Below, piece after piece: positions 13,101-23,100 of a DNA stretch of 64,000 nt. The DNA lies in the NCBI GenBank assembly GCA_002633005.1, contig NMRA01000161.1:687275-751274 (forward strand). Direction: 5' to 3'. This stretch comes from Phoronis australis (lineage: Eukaryota > Phoronida > Phoronidae). The notes below the pieces were generated by a model. It was not told the origin of the DNA. It saw only the letters and a program-made list of their open reading frames with translations, and ran no database searches. The stretch's first letter is position 1. Each line of letters opens with the position of its first letter. Position numbers and translations under genes: made by a program.

Positions 13101-16100
13101 TCATTTTGAGTGATGTGTCCTACTGATAGTTGCCCAGGGGTTGTATTACGTTATTCCAAATAGACTGAAAATTAGAGGGGAGGAAGGTTTTTTCGGGAAT
13201 CATGATCCGGCCCTTTTTGTGGCTGTCATTGCGGAAATGCGGGTGATAAATGGAGATTTATTGGGACTGGGATCGAAACGAATTTGACATTAGGGATCAG
13301 GGAAATGGGACAGAAAACCTTTGAACTGGGAATGGGACTTCCTTTCCTCTTTCAAATTACCAGAATTGTTGCATTCACCTGTGTCTTGGTGTTTTAGTTG
13401 ATGTTTGTTTAATTGTTTGTTTGCCTTCAAAACTATGCACTCTGCAGTGGCACTGTCTGGTATTAGTTTTGTTTGTCGTGCTATTATGTAATTACTTTTA
13501 TATATAATTAGCTAAACAGATCATATTGGGCTATTATGTAATTACTTTTATATATAATTAGCTAAACAGATCATGTTGGGCTATTATGTAATTACTTTTA
13601 TATATAATTAGCTAAACAGATCATGTTGGGCTATTATGTAATTACTTTTATATATAATTAGCTAAACAGATCATGTTGGGCTATTATGTAATTACTTTTA
13701 TATATAATTAGCTAAACAGATCATGTTGGGCTATTATGTAATTACTTTTATATATAATTAGCTAAACAGATCATGTTGGGCTATTATGTAATTACTTTTA
13801 TATATAATTAGCTAAACAGGTCATATTGGGCTGTACAGTGGTCATTTTATTCACGCTTGATTGCTCTGTTTCACAGACGACCGAGAGTCGCCGCCTTGCC
13901 CTGGACAGCCTCACTATGGATGGTTGTAGTGTAGATGACCTTGACCTTGACTTTGTCCTGCCCGGCTACTCCAACGTAGAGTTGAAGAAGGGTGGTCGTA
14001 ACATAGCTGTGACGTTAGAGAACCTAGAGGAATATCTCAGGGTAAGATGGGCCGGGTTGGGTTTACTATATCATTGCATTGGCATCGAATCTGGTGTTCA
14101 TGAACAGTGAAAAGGGGTTAAAACTCATGGAAAATAAGCAAAAAGCCATCATTTCATGAGTCATGTTGCTAGTTCATGTGTTTACTCATGATTGGGTGCA
14201 GTCATTAGAAGAAGTTCTATATCTTTTCTAATTGTTTAAACCTAAGTCAGGCAGCCACGGTTCACAGTCACGGTGACCTACAGTGCTGGGGGCCAACTGC
14301 GGTGATTGTTGATGAAATTGGCTGCATTAGTTTTGTTTAACTCTAAACTGTGGGTCGCAGTTGATCCAGAGTGGATTATATGTACTTCTGCGACACTACT
14401 GTAGAACTGCCCAATGACCATAGTAGGGGCAACCATAGCCACTAAGTAGTTAGTGACAATGACGAATGTTGGCAAAATGTCATCTGCCTGTATTTATTCA
14501 ATGTCTTGTGAGCATTTACCATGGAATCTATGCTCTTGCCAAAGCAGGGTGGTTTTAGAGTAATGAACTACCGGTGGGAGATATCGTGGACATGACTGTC
14601 ATAGTCCAGGTTAGACTTGAACAGTGTAGACTCCAACCTGACCGTGCATAAGCACATGAACTTGGGATCAAAAGCACATTCCACCAACTCCGTCTATTTT
14701 GTTTTCAGCTGGTCGCTCATTGGACCCTGGTGGAGGGAGTGGCCAGACAGATGGAGGCATTCAGGGAAGGATTTGAGTCCATATTCCCTCTCATGTCTCT
14801 GCAAAGTTTCTATCCACACGAGGTAATATTCCATTACTGTTCTTGGCATTGTTCTTAAACTTGAAGGTGGTAGAGTTGCACGTGTAACAAACGGTTGACA
14901 GTGTCTTGTGTAGATACTTCTGGCCTCACAAGATATTTGTATCCTCAAAGCCCTTCTTGTTTGTTCATTTTCTATTAATAGCACCACTCATCAGCCTCCT
15001 AGGCTCCGACACGTATTCCTATTCTTGAATAGACTTGTTGAGTGTTGTTTTCAACCCAGTTCGTGGAAACTGCAGACATTTATAAATTTCAACACCAATT
15101 TGGTTCTGCCCCATAAGTTCTTGGTGAATGACAAAACAGATTTCTTTAAAAAAAGAGGTATATCAATGATTGGCTGTGAAGTCCCCTAATCGTTCACATT
15201 AAGAAATTGTTGAGAAATACTAATAGGTAATCTGAATGGATGAATGTTTTCCAGAAATTATTTTTGTTGTTGTATGTATTCAAGCTGCCTTGTTTGTTGC
15301 ATATTTCAGTTAGAGCAATTGTTCTGTGGCAGCACCAATGAATTATGGGAGACTCGGACTCTGATCGAGTGCTGCCGTCCCGACCACGGCTACACGTTCG
15401 ACAGTCGTGCTGTCAAGTTCCTGTTTGAGATCCTCAGCGCGTATAACACAGAGGAACAGAGGCAGTTCCTCCAGTTTGTCACCGGCTCTCCTAGACTTCC
15501 TGTTGGAGGTGAGGGATTATGGTCAATATTCGCTGTGCAGTTACACCTTAGGGACTCTCTTCCCTTTATTTTCACCAGTTTAGAAAATGAAAGGAATTTC
15601 ATCAGTCGAGAATCGCTACTAAAATAGTTGCATTTGGTAAATAACAGACTTCCATGTATATTGTGTTTTTTATTGGCAAGTCATAGGAAGTGATGTTCAT
15701 TGCCGTTCAACTGTGGCGGCCATATTGTTGGTGCACCACCAGACATTCAAATATTTTGAAAATTCCATATTTAAGACGTCTGATTACGTGTGCATGTTGA
15801 ATGAGCGTTACTTGGTTAAAAGTTTTAACTTGATGAATTTGTTGTCAAATTTCTTTTTTTTTATGAATTTGTTGTCAAATTTCTTTTTTTTTTTTGAAGT
15901 TTTTACCTGAAAGAAGTGGAAAAGTGTATTTTGAAAAGCGCAAGACAGTGAAACATTGAATTAGAAACATTTCACTTACAATCTTTTCAACAGAGTTGCA
16001 ATAAAAGTTACATAAAAAGATGGCGCTATTGCGACGTGTTGTTGAATGGTATTAGTCAGTGCTGTGTAATACTTTAATTTTTTGTGAATTTGGGAAATTA

Positions 16101-16461
16101 GTACTTATGTTATTGAAAAACTTTTGTAAATATTATTTGTGTATCTTGGATATGATGTTCTTACTTCAAACAACTTTCAACTTTTGCATTTCATTTGATG
16201 GAGAACATTCATGTAATATGACGTTTAGTTGTGTTCTTTATGTTGCCTAATGTCCCATTTGTAGGTTTCAAAAGCCTGACACCACCATTGACGATAGTTC
16301 GGAAGACATTCGAGTCAACGGAGAACCCCGACAGTTTCCTGCCCTCTGTCATGACCTGCGTGAACTATCTCAAACTGCCCGACTACTCCAGTGCGGAAGT
16401 GATGCGTAGCAAGCTTCAAGTGGCTGCCAGCATGGGACAGTTCTCTTTCCACTTGTCATAG
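1027..16461 (+). CDS. TRIP12: TRIP12 E3 ubiquitin-protein ligase, C-terminal half (20 exons, 5' partial)
   Basis: Joined exons: 1027-1136, 1514-1592, 1984-2093, 3116-3301, 4110-4214, 4660-4752, 5122-5256, 5848-5907, 6839-7035, 8105-8226, 8894-9045, 9788-9930, 10658-10814, 11255-11468, 12022-12176, 12810-12974, 13877-14041, 14709-14822, 15310-15508, 16265-16461. All borders are AG/GT and all phases agree, giving 951 full residues and a TAG stop. TRIP12 is a HECT-type ligase that takes ubiquitin from an E2 onto a catalytic cysteine and passes it to substrates; in vertebrates it acts mainly in the nucleus (ubiquitin-fusion degradation, ARF and RNF168 turnover). In window numbering, residues 37-300 are the region after the ARM repeats, 273-292 an acidic run, and about 565-951 the HECT domain. 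The catalytic Cys is residue 918 (codon 16357-16359, context [11 protein letters not shown]), 33 residues before the end as in the vertebrate protein. The C-terminal FHLS ending is also kept. WWE and most ARM exons lie off the window. No break was seen. Confidence 0.97.
1514..1592 (+). CDS. TRIP12: TRIP12 exon 2 of window
   Basis: Acceptor CTTTTTAG, donor CAAG|GTAGAT, ends in phase 1. Encodes [12 protein letters not shown], the counterpart of the vertebrate NREKIKGWIKEQ helix. Confidence 0.9.
1984..2093 (+). CDS. TRIP12: TRIP12 exon 3 of window
   Basis: Acceptor CTTCCAG, donor AAG|GTAAAA. Encodes AKSFLKQH, then [20 protein letters not shown]. The NPALNVLQRL motif of TRIP12 is recognisable. 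Confidence 0.92.
3116..3301 (+). CDS. TRIP12: TRIP12 exon 4 of window
   Basis: 62 codons, phase 0 at both ends, donor CCT|GTAAGT. Contains [15 protein letters not shown] and [11 protein letters not shown], matching the vertebrate SDVSSFEIQHSGFVK and RFLHVFF segments. Confidence 0.95.
4110..4214 (+). CDS. TRIP12: TRIP12 exon 5 of window
   Basis: 35 codons, phase 0 at both ends. Acceptor TTTGCAG, donor CAG|GTGCGT. Encodes [19 protein letters not shown], the counterpart of the PLLALVHKMNNCLSQMEQ stretch. Confidence 0.92.
4660..4752 (+). CDS. TRIP12: TRIP12 exon 6 of window
   Basis: 31 codons, phase 0. Acceptor TTTCAG, donor AAG|GTGAGC. Encodes [10 protein letters not shown] and [12 protein letters not shown], both strongly conserved in TRIP12. 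Confidence 0.96.
5122..5256 (+). CDS. TRIP12: TRIP12 exon 7 of window
   Basis: 45 codons, phase 0. Encodes [18 protein letters not shown], then [18 protein letters not shown], both near-identical to vertebrate TRIP12. Donor CCG|GTAGGT. Confidence 0.97.
5848..5907 (+). CDS. TRIP12: TRIP12 exon 8 of window (acidic)
   Basis: 20 codons of mostly Asp/Glu/Ser ([17 protein letters not shown]), the acidic stretch that follows the RYLV-RG-GR region in TRIP12. Donor ATG|GTAAGT at 5908. The exon end plus donor is copied again 31 bp downstream (see the repeat at 5899-5960). Confidence 0.9.
5899..5960 (+). repeat. 31-bp tandem duplication carrying the exon 8 donor
   Basis: Two nearly identical 31-bp units start at 5899 and 5930. 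Each holds GACACTATG|GTAAGT followed by CGCTTTCATTAT. The second donor (GT at 5939) would lengthen exon 8 by 31 nt and shift the frame, so the first donor is assumed to be used. Confidence 0.93.
6439..6870 (+). repeat. Tandem array copying the exon 9 acceptor and exon start
   Basis: Four decayed copies of the segment 'CATCAA-TCTATT-CAG GCTGTCTTCATCACAC' precede the true acceptor at 6838. Junction-equivalent positions are about 6453, 6561, 6665, 6755 and 6838, so the spacing is 84-108 bp. Each copy includes intron end and about 30 bases that match the beginning of exon 9. Confidence 0.85.
6839..7035 (+). CDS. TRIP12: TRIP12 exon 9 of window
   Basis: 65 codons plus two bases. Encodes [20 protein letters not shown], then acidic [19 protein letters not shown], which match the [20 protein letters not shown] and ESNPLGRAGIW segments of vertebrate TRIP12. 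Donor TG|GTAGGT. Confidence 0.97.
7881..8155 (+). repeat. Tandem array copying the exon 10 acceptor and exon start, with donor-like sites
   Basis: Two decayed copies (junction equivalents at 7931/7932 and 8027/8028) precede the real acceptor at 8104/8105. Copy 1 still reads [13 protein letters not shown] in the exon frame, against [13 protein letters not shown] in the real exon. Each unit is followed by CAGTGAGTCACAAG, a good donor consensus apparently derived from exon sequence CAGTCTAGTCAGAAG. Confidence 0.88.
8105..8226 (+). CDS. TRIP12: TRIP12 exon 10 of window
   Basis: One base, 40 codons, one base. Encodes [13 protein letters not shown], a Lys/Ser-rich stretch ([17 protein letters not shown]), then EDLWH. 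It completes the IWY codon with exon 9 and matches the basic linker before DELWHEG in vertebrate TRIP12. Confidence 0.9.
8530..8860. repeat. Dispersed repeat, copy 1 (second copy 55872-56200)
   Basis: About 330 bp in intron 10 are clearly homologous to 55872-56200. Shared landmarks are ATATGTACACCTCGTT, TTTGAGTGACA, GTAACCTTTGACCT, GTAGTAAACAAATTTT, ACACGGTTGTGC and TTTTGCTAGACAT. No coding content was recognised; probably a non-autonomous element. Confidence 0.85.
8894..9045 (+). CDS. TRIP12: TRIP12 exon 11 of window
   Basis: Two bases plus 50 codons. Encodes [19 protein letters not shown] and [20 protein letters not shown], the counterparts of EGVCPSVANPLETYL and [20 protein letters not shown]. 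Donor GAG|GTAGGC. Confidence 0.95.
9788..9930 (+). CDS. TRIP12: TRIP12 exon 12 of window
   Basis: 47 codons plus two bases. Contains [20 protein letters not shown] and MTGNLPTWL, almost identical to vertebrate TRIP12. Donor TG|GTGAGT. Confidence 0.97.
10522..10650 (+). repeat. Exon 13 fragments copied into the preceding intron
   Basis: 10543-10563 (GACACACGTCAGATGCTGTT) matches exon 13 at 10676-10695. 10618-10645 (CTATTCCACATCCTTT-ACTTTTGACC) matches exon 13 at 10695-10721. Both lie just upstream of the acceptor at 10657. They look like remnants of tandem duplication across the intron-exon border. Confidence 0.75.
10658..10814 (+). CDS. TRIP12: TRIP12 exon 13 of window
   Basis: One base plus 52 codons. 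Contains [20 protein letters not shown] and VAPRLEKKK, the conserved [17 protein letters not shown] and RVAPRLDRKK motifs. Donor AAG|GTGTGT. Confidence 0.97.
11255..11468 (+). CDS. TRIP12: TRIP12 exon 14 of window, start of HECT domain
   Basis: 71 codons plus one base. Encodes [17 protein letters not shown], then [20 protein letters not shown], the classic N-lobe entry of a HECT domain in TRIP12/UPL3 ligases. Confidence 0.97.
12022..12176 (+). CDS. TRIP12: TRIP12 exon 15 of window (HECT N-lobe)
   Basis: Two bases plus 51 codons. Encodes [11 protein letters not shown] and [20 protein letters not shown], the conserved KFRFLGKLMAKAIMDFR block. Donor ATG|GTAATT. Confidence 0.97.
12810..12974 (+). 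CDS. TRIP12: TRIP12 exon 16 of window (HECT N-lobe)
   Basis: 55 codons, phase 0. Encodes [17 protein letters not shown] and [17 protein letters not shown]. Matches DLPLGLPFYKWML and LEDIVRQKKRLEQDKSQ of vertebrates. Confidence 0.97.
13481..13830. repeat. 50-bp minisatellite, 7 copies, in TRIP12 intron 16
   Basis: Seven head-to-tail 50-bp units start at 13481, 13531, 13581, 13631, 13681, 13731 and 13781. The unit begins CTATTATGTAATTACTTT and ends AACAGATCATGTTGGG. Inner units look identical; the first and last carry TCATATTGGG, and the last has AACAGG. The array ends 46 bp before exon 17. Confidence 0.98.
13877..14041 (+). CDS. TRIP12: TRIP12 exon 17 of window (HECT)
   Basis: 55 codons, phase 0. 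Encodes [20 protein letters not shown] and [20 protein letters not shown], matching LTMNGCSVEDLGLDFTLPG and IELKKGGKD-VTIHNLEEYLR. Confidence 0.97.
14709..14822 (+). CDS. TRIP12: TRIP12 exon 18 of window (HECT)
   Basis: 38 codons, phase 0. Encodes [20 protein letters not shown] and FYPHE, matching [28 protein letters not shown]. Donor GAG|GTAATA. Confidence 0.95.
15310..15508 (+). CDS. TRIP12: TRIP12 exon 19 of window (HECT C-lobe)
   Basis: 66 codons plus one base. Contains [20 protein letters not shown] and [15 protein letters not shown], nearly identical to vertebrate TRIP12. Donor GGAG|GTGAGG. Confidence 0.98.
15833..15891. repeat. Short tandem duplication with T tracts in intron 19
   Basis: ATGAATTTGTTGTCAAATTTC followed by a run of T occurs twice in succession. 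Confidence 0.85.
16265..16461 (+). CDS. TRIP12: TRIP12 terminal coding exon with catalytic Cys
   Basis: Two bases, 64 codons and TAG (16459-16461). Encodes [38 protein letters not shown] and the end FSFHLS. The cysteine codon at 16357-16359 is the HECT thioester residue. The ligase is therefore expected to be active. Confidence 0.98.
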
Positions 16462-18895
16462 TCAGACATTGTATGTACAGTGTATTTGCAATACGGTTGG
16501 GTTAGCCCAGCATTTTGATACGCCTTGTCATGAGCTACTGACGATATTATGTCGACTGGTTGAGTTCATTTTGTGATGAAATGCATTGTAGCATGGCTAG
16601 AATTTAAATACACTTTCCGGTTCGGTCATCATACTCTACGACTCTGTCATAGTCTGACCGACAGATGGCATGCAAGTTCTGGACACGAGCAAGGTTGACC
16701 TCCAGCAGGTTCCCTCAGAAAGGATCACAGAAGCGGTGAAGTTAAAGTTGCATTAAACTTGCTCCAGGTGTCAAAAATCAACTTTTTATTTAGTCCAGGT
16801 ACCATCACATCAATCTTATCTTGTTCCTTGGTTTGAGAATAAGTGACAGTGTGTTGCTGCTTCAGACCAGGCACATAAGTTGCTTGTCACAGAGGGTCAG
16901 CAGTTTCAGTGGCCCATGCAGTATGGCTGTCAAGAGAACTCCAGTTGTCTTGTTGCTAGTAAGTTCATTTCAAACAAAGGGTAAGAACACAATGATGTTG
17001 GTTTGGGCAAGCCAAGTGTGAAGAAAAAATGGTTTTGATACCTGGATACTGTTTATGGTAGCTTTAATTGTTTCCTTTAATGCCTTGTTTCCTGTTGACA
17101 CTTTCAAGTCTTTTAATTGAACATTGTCCCAATCTGTCAGTGTCTGTTGCTGGATACTGTAGTTGAATTTCATTCTCAGACTGCTTATATCATGGAGACG
17201 TAATGTAACTCATGTTCAGTACTACCACGCCATCTGCTGGTAAACCTGTGAAGATTTTAATCAAGTCACGGAGTGTCCAGTTTTTGTGAAAGTGTCTTCA
17301 GTTCTCGACTGCTGTAAGTGTACATTTCATATGTTATAAGGTTATGTGCAGAAAGGTGCTGAAGTATTGCAGTATTTGTACAGCACAGAGCCATTGTGGA
17401 TGAAAGTCGTGTGTCTTTGGCTGTGGTACAGTAAACGTACTACTATTTGAGTCACAGTCGGTTGTTCATAAGTATGGCATTCATTATGTGCAGCTGATTT
17501 GCAATACGACTGGCTTGTTTCGGCATTATTTTTCATTTAATTAAAGATGAGGCTTTTTATGATATTGCTGTGTTGGAATAATAGTATTTTACACCATTCT
17601 TTTGTTGAGGGCCTGGCATATCAAATGCTTTCTCAGAACATTCGAAACCAGTCTTAGCATCTTGGTAAAACAGGCTGTGGATGGACAGAAATGGGTAACT
17701 TTAACCAAAAACTTGCCTCGAGTGAGACACCGTCAACGTAGTTCTTACTCAGATAATAGATAGTTAGACAGTTCCTTCTGAGTGCCCCCTATGTTTAAGA
17801 AATCGTACTGAGAACTACCTCGGTGTAAGTGGACTCTTTAAGTGACATCAATTCTAAGACAGGAAAACCATGCTGTTCCTTTGCTGCTGTTGTGGAAGTT
17901 GAGAATTTAAGCACCATATAGGTGGTGCCGGTGTTCTTATTAGTATTGTATGTGCTTACAGCCAATGCAGGGAAGCTCCTATGTGAAATGGATATTAAAG
18001 TTCACAAGATTCCAATTATTGTCAGAACCTCAAAATGACTGGTTCTGTTTGTGTTCTCTTCATGTATAAAAGCGGTTTCTTTGTTTATAACCTTAGTATG
18101 AGAGGGCGTGGAAATATGGCTCAAAATAATCAGCTTATTTTATTGTTTGTGAGATGATCTCTTTGCTGTTGTGAACCGATAAAGCTGCGTAAACCCAGTG
18201 TAAGTCAAAAAACAAGTTTTGTTTGGGATTACTTATCATTTAAAATGGTTTTAACTTCTTTCTTATTCAGTTGAGAAGTGGTTTCAGGGCTTTTGAAGAA
18301 AAAACAGTTCAGTATTGCTAGAGATCGCGCTTGTGCCATTTAATTACCAGACATGACAAGCTAAGTTGTCGAGTAAGAATGAGTTGGCACTTCTTCCCAT
18401 GTGGAAGAATCATTAATCTGAGCAGGGTAAAAGACGAAACCAGTTCTCAAACCGTAAGTAATCTGAATAAAAATTCTTTTGACGCAAGGTGGGGTTGTAT
18501 GTGCAGCTTGAAGACTGTTGTACAGCTTAGCACGAGACCGACTCAACACGTTTTGATTTGTTTAACAAAAAATGCGCGTCTTTGGTAACTTTGACTTGAG
18601 CTAGGCAGGTGACTGGTTCTAGCTTACTAGATTTTTAAGGTGCTTCCAGTTCTCAAACTAAACATTGTATTAACGCATACACGCGTATATTGTTTGCCAT
18701 TTTGTTGATAAGTTAAGATGTATGTACTAATCGCCTGGAAAGATGGATGTTGGACTGAGTTATTGTAATAAGATCAAAGATATCATTTTGTCAAAGGTTA
18801 GGATAGTTGGCACCAAAGACTGTTGTCTGTGTGTTTTGTGTACAAAAAGAAATAAAATGCCTGTTTGAATAAAAGTGTTCTTCACTCAATGCAAC
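16462..18895 (+). other. TRIP12 3' UTR
   Basis: No coding signal after the stop. The sequence runs without a clear splice site to two poly(A) signals at 18851 and 18868. It is U-rich with several TTTGT/TTTTT stretches. The length is inferred from the first strong AATAAA pair, so an earlier cleavage site (for example ATTAAA near 17992) cannot be excluded. Confidence 0.7.
18851..18873 (+). terminator. Tandem poly(A) signals of TRIP12
   Basis: AATAAA at 18851-18856 and again at 18868-18873, followed by GTGTTCTTC, a plausible GU-rich downstream element. Cleavage is expected near 18885-18895. Confidence 0.7.
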
Positions 18896-19156
18896 TACAT
18901 GCTGTTGAAATTTTCAGACAGTTGGCAAATTTCGTCTGGTCATAGGAGTTAGGGGAATGTTTGCTCCTAGAGTTTGCTGGTTTTCAAGAGAAGGGTTTGG
19001 TTGACTTCTCCAACCAAAAAAGCAGAAAATCAGTATTTGTAGAGGTTTGTGCGAATACAACAAACAGTGAATTACATTGTTGCATAGTAGATGTTCCCAA
19101 AACATGAATAACGACGCTAAATTGATCGTTGGTGTTGCCAAAGGACACTGTAGAAA

Positions 19157-19303
19157 CAGGGGCGGATCCAGGATTTCGAGTTGAGGGGGGGGGCGGGGCA
19201 GGGCAGAGTATTAGCCAGGATTTTGCTGTCGGACATTCGCACCCCCGAACTGTCAAATAGGGGGGCATGGCCCCTTTGCCACCCCCCTAAATCCACCACT
19301 GGG
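19157..19303. mobile_element. Small MITE-like element (CAGGGGCGGATCC termini)
   Basis: Starts CAGGGGCGGATCCAGGATTT and ends AAATCCACCACTGGG, imperfect inverted termini with G runs at the left and C runs at the right end. The length of ~147 bp and termini recall widespread hAT-type non-autonomous elements of invertebrates. No clear target-site duplication was seen, so the superfamily is tentative. Confidence 0.65.
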
Positions 19304-19953
19304 AAACATTGCTTTGCAGATTTCGCTTCAATGTGTTGCTGTATTTACCAGGTAAGGCAACTATCAAGTGTGAGCAGTAGACATACGGCCTCGTTCAACC
19401 AGGTTATAACGGAACCTTTCTGTAAGACTAGTTTACAAGTTTGGTGAGATTAATATGCAAATTGTAAGATATCACCATGCATTACAAGTGAAATGTGACG
19501 TCGCTAACTTTTACATGCATGGAGAATTTTGTGTCGCAACCCTGCATCCGTGGATACCATATGAACAGTTTCCGTTGCTTGGGAGAAGTGTGATATGAAA
19601 ACATGAACAACAATCAATATTTGCTAACAAAAGTAAAGTTTATCTTCCTTATCTAACATCAAATACAAAACCAACGTTACCATTAATGATTAATAATGAC
19701 TGAAATAAACTTTCACTCAGCATGTCACATCTGAACGCATAAGTCTCTTCTAAATTCTAGTGGAGCTAAATTCTACAGTTAACTACTGCTGGAGTGCAGT
19801 TTTCCATCATTTGCTTAATTTTGCTTAGAGGGTGTGATTGGACACTCCAAAAATCTACTTGTACTTGACTTCAACAAAAGAATCATTAAACCTGAACTGG
19901 TTAACACATCTACCCGTCATGTACTTAATTCTTACTAATCCGAAAAAAGGAAC

Positions 19954-20006
19954 TCTGGATAACCCACTGCTAATCCTGGATAACCTACTGCTAATGTTGG
20001 ATAACC
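19954..20006. repeat. 21-bp direct repeats (about 2.5 copies)
   Basis: GGATAACC-ACTGCTAAT occurs twice, followed by a third partial GGATAACC. It lies immediately downstream of the stop codon of the - strand gene, in its 3' UTR. Confidence 0.8.
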
Positions 20007-20008
20007 AC

Positions 20009-20189
20009 CTAGCCTTTGAAACAGTTCTTGTGGATATAGTCTAGTGACTTCCTGAGGTTGTGTGCAGCGAGAGGTCCCTCAAACCTGACAGGTCGACCTG
20101 CGCACACTGTATTGCGAACCAGATTCTCCAGCCAGGTGTCCCTGTCTTGGATCTTTGTCGGCTCCATTGAGCAAGAAGTGGTTGGCAGA
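20009..20189 (-). CDS. Terminal coding exon of the TDP1-like gene
   Basis: One base, 59 codons, stop CTA(+) at 20009-20011. Acceptor TTTTCCAG. Reads IQDRDTWLENLVRNTV, then RFEGPLAAHNLRKSLDYIHK. The frame was chosen because it alone completes the split codon of the exon at 21498. Confidence 0.8.
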
Positions 20190-23100
20190 CTGGAAAATTT
20201 GCAGAATTAAAAATCTCTTTCAAAAGCGGTCCTTTTATGACAAACTTTTGTTTGGGAACACAGTGGAACTGATAGGGATATACAAAAACGATACTTCATT
20301 CCTGGACTGTTAGGGAATTGAAAGCAATGGCTCCATCAGCACACATCGAATCACACCCGGTCCCACGAATGAAATAGGTTGAACCGCAGCACATTTCACC
20401 TGGGCAATACTTTTCATCTGAATAGGCCGATTCTAGAAGGGAATTTTTTTTTGAAACAATGGCGAACTGAGATTCAATTGCAGGAAAAATTGAACAATAC
20501 CCAGCCCCAAGTATGTGGGTATTGTTCAATGCTTCTTGCAGTTTGTCTCAAGATCGACACACATCATGTTAGCATGTGTTGCAAATGCTGCTTAAAAAAG
20601 TTGGCAGTGGTGACCAACCACTAGTAGAAGCAGAAAACAAACCGAAACCATCTGCATATCACATGACCACAAATCCCACCCAACACCAAAAACACTGCCA
20701 AGAATAACATACAAGTTAAAACCCTGTTTAGCTGGTTAAAAATCAAAAACAAATTGGGCCTTTTATTCTCATAAAACTAGACTGATAGGATAATTAAGTC
20801 ACATCAATGTCTACATGAACCATTTTAGAATTCACAATTTTACAGATCAAGTTTGAGTCTAATACTGGAATAAAAACTTACAAAAATAGCGACGTTGCCT
20901 CCACATCTCACAGACTTCAGCTTGGCTTGTGATGTTAGCGTTATTCTGGCCAATTGGTGGTCTTTTGGCTAAACGGCGTGGCATTGACGTCAGTACACCA
21001 TACCATAAGTGTGACAAATCGAATCGTAAACCGTCTCTTCTATTTAAAGAGGGACTCTCAATACGCTCATGGAGAGCTTCCTTTACACCCCTTCTGAACC
21101 AGTCTTCCTCACAGTCTAAGATAGTAACATCATCCGTATTGAAATCATGTCCAGTGGCGCACATGTGGGATGGTGTACTGACGTCAATGCCGTGCCGTTT
21201 AGCCAAAACGCCACCAATTGGTCAGAATACCGATAACGTCACAAGCCAAGCTGAAGTCACGAATTCCAGTATTAGACTCAAACTTGATGTCTCAAAATTT
21301 TCATGCTTTTACAATTTTACAGTTAGCCACACCCAAAAATGAAGTGTTTTTTGAGTTCCCAATGGTAGTAATGCTCTTTTTGGTAACAAATGTAGTTATT
21401 TAGCAAGCTGAACAGAAAAAAATGCAGCTTTGACTGATTGGTGAACTGAGAAATTCACCAAGCAATGACTCGACATGCATCCCTCATTCACACATACCGC
21501 GATGGTAACAGAGGCCTGTTGCTGAACTGGTCCACCAGATATTGTTCAATCTTGTCATCACAGTCCAGTCCTGAAAGTGAACATGAAGCACTTTCATTTA
21601 CACAGTCCAGTTTACTGATGAAAAATTAAAACTGAAGTACGTAATACGTTACTTCTTATTAGGTCCCACTATATTTTCTGACAGACCCCATTATTCAAAA
21701 TAATACGACAGTTTTGCACCTAATTGGCACATAATAAGGTGAACGAATGAAATTTTGTTTTCTCAATATTTTCTATGAAAACGAGGATTAAGAAATTTAA
21801 TTTGGTTTAGCTTCATTTCTGCAACATAAACATCATGAAGTAGCAGTTAGTCAAGTTTCTACTATTGGCCGAGGTAATCGGGTTTTGAAAGGTGGAAAAT
21901 TGACAATTTTAACCATTCTTTGCGTGCAAAATCAGTGGAGAACCCTACTTTTGAAACACACGAATGTCTCGACATAACATCACTACATGTTGCGCACCCA
22001 CATGCTGCATGGAATGTGACTGTAACTTACCAAGACGTGCCATTCTGGCCCAGAATGAACTCTCCAAGAGAGGCTGGGGAGGATGGGAACCCGGCGGACC
22101 TCGGCGACATTCATCTTCCACTACGCTGTTATGACAAGAAAATTGAACACATTCATTGAAATGTGCCATGTGGGACAGCATTCAGTAATAAACAAAATAC
22201 AAACAGATCATTAATTAAAGTTACACATTCAAATAAAAGGCCCTTATCCAATCCGACTAAATGCTTCCTGGAAGCGTACAACGACATATTTCAGGTTGTA
22301 CAACTGGAAAAAAATTGTGAGGTTGAAGTCACAGGAAATGGACATCAAAACCTTAACCTTCTCAACTGCAAAATCATATTGTCAAGGGAATTTTTCTGGA
22401 ATGTTCCATTTTAAGTGCTTAAAACCAACATTTACCTGGTTTTGACAAGTGACTAATCGTCAGCGTCATTAAACCTAAGAACTGCACATCACAATCGTGA
22501 AGTCAATATCAAAAAATGAAGAAAAGCTAAAGTTTCGTAGCTCCTCAGACATAAGTGTGACGTTAGCACCAGCGTGTCATATCCAACTGCAATCGAGTTT
22601 CTTGTACAAACTTACGCCATAAGCCAGTGACTTACAGAAAGTGAAACAATCGACAGAATGGCTAAATACCAAGTTGTAACAACCAATACAAACACAATGC
22701 CTCACCCTTCCAGTTGTACCATAAATCTCAGGAAAACGACCAGCAATATCTGACGACTTCACACTAAACACACTGGAAGAGGACTAGTGCTGTGATTGGT
22801 GTTCCCGATTTTTCATAGTACGTGCCAACCAATGAATGCTCGTAACTCATGATCAGCTAATGATAGTGTTCGCGGGTGTACTAATTTGATAGCTGATTGG
22901 TTGATCAGGTGGTTCGTTTTTTGTGTTTTCATATGAAATTGGTAACATTAGTGCCGTTTACACTTACAAAGTTGACACGGATCAGCTGACACGGAACAAG
23001 TTGTTCCAGTGTGTAAACAGACTGACACGGCGCAAATTGACACCGCGGTGACAAATTTTTGCCACCCGTTTGTGAGGTAGAGTAATTTGCCCCCGAACAT

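Noticed and set aside
13481-13830. CRISPR-like array
   Set aside because: The 50-bp units are directly adjacent with no spacers, inside an intron of an animal gene.
20929-21342. 137-codon + strand frame
   Set aside because: It is the complement of the Penelope-like - strand fragment and its inverted arms. The - strand carries the recognisable protein signature.
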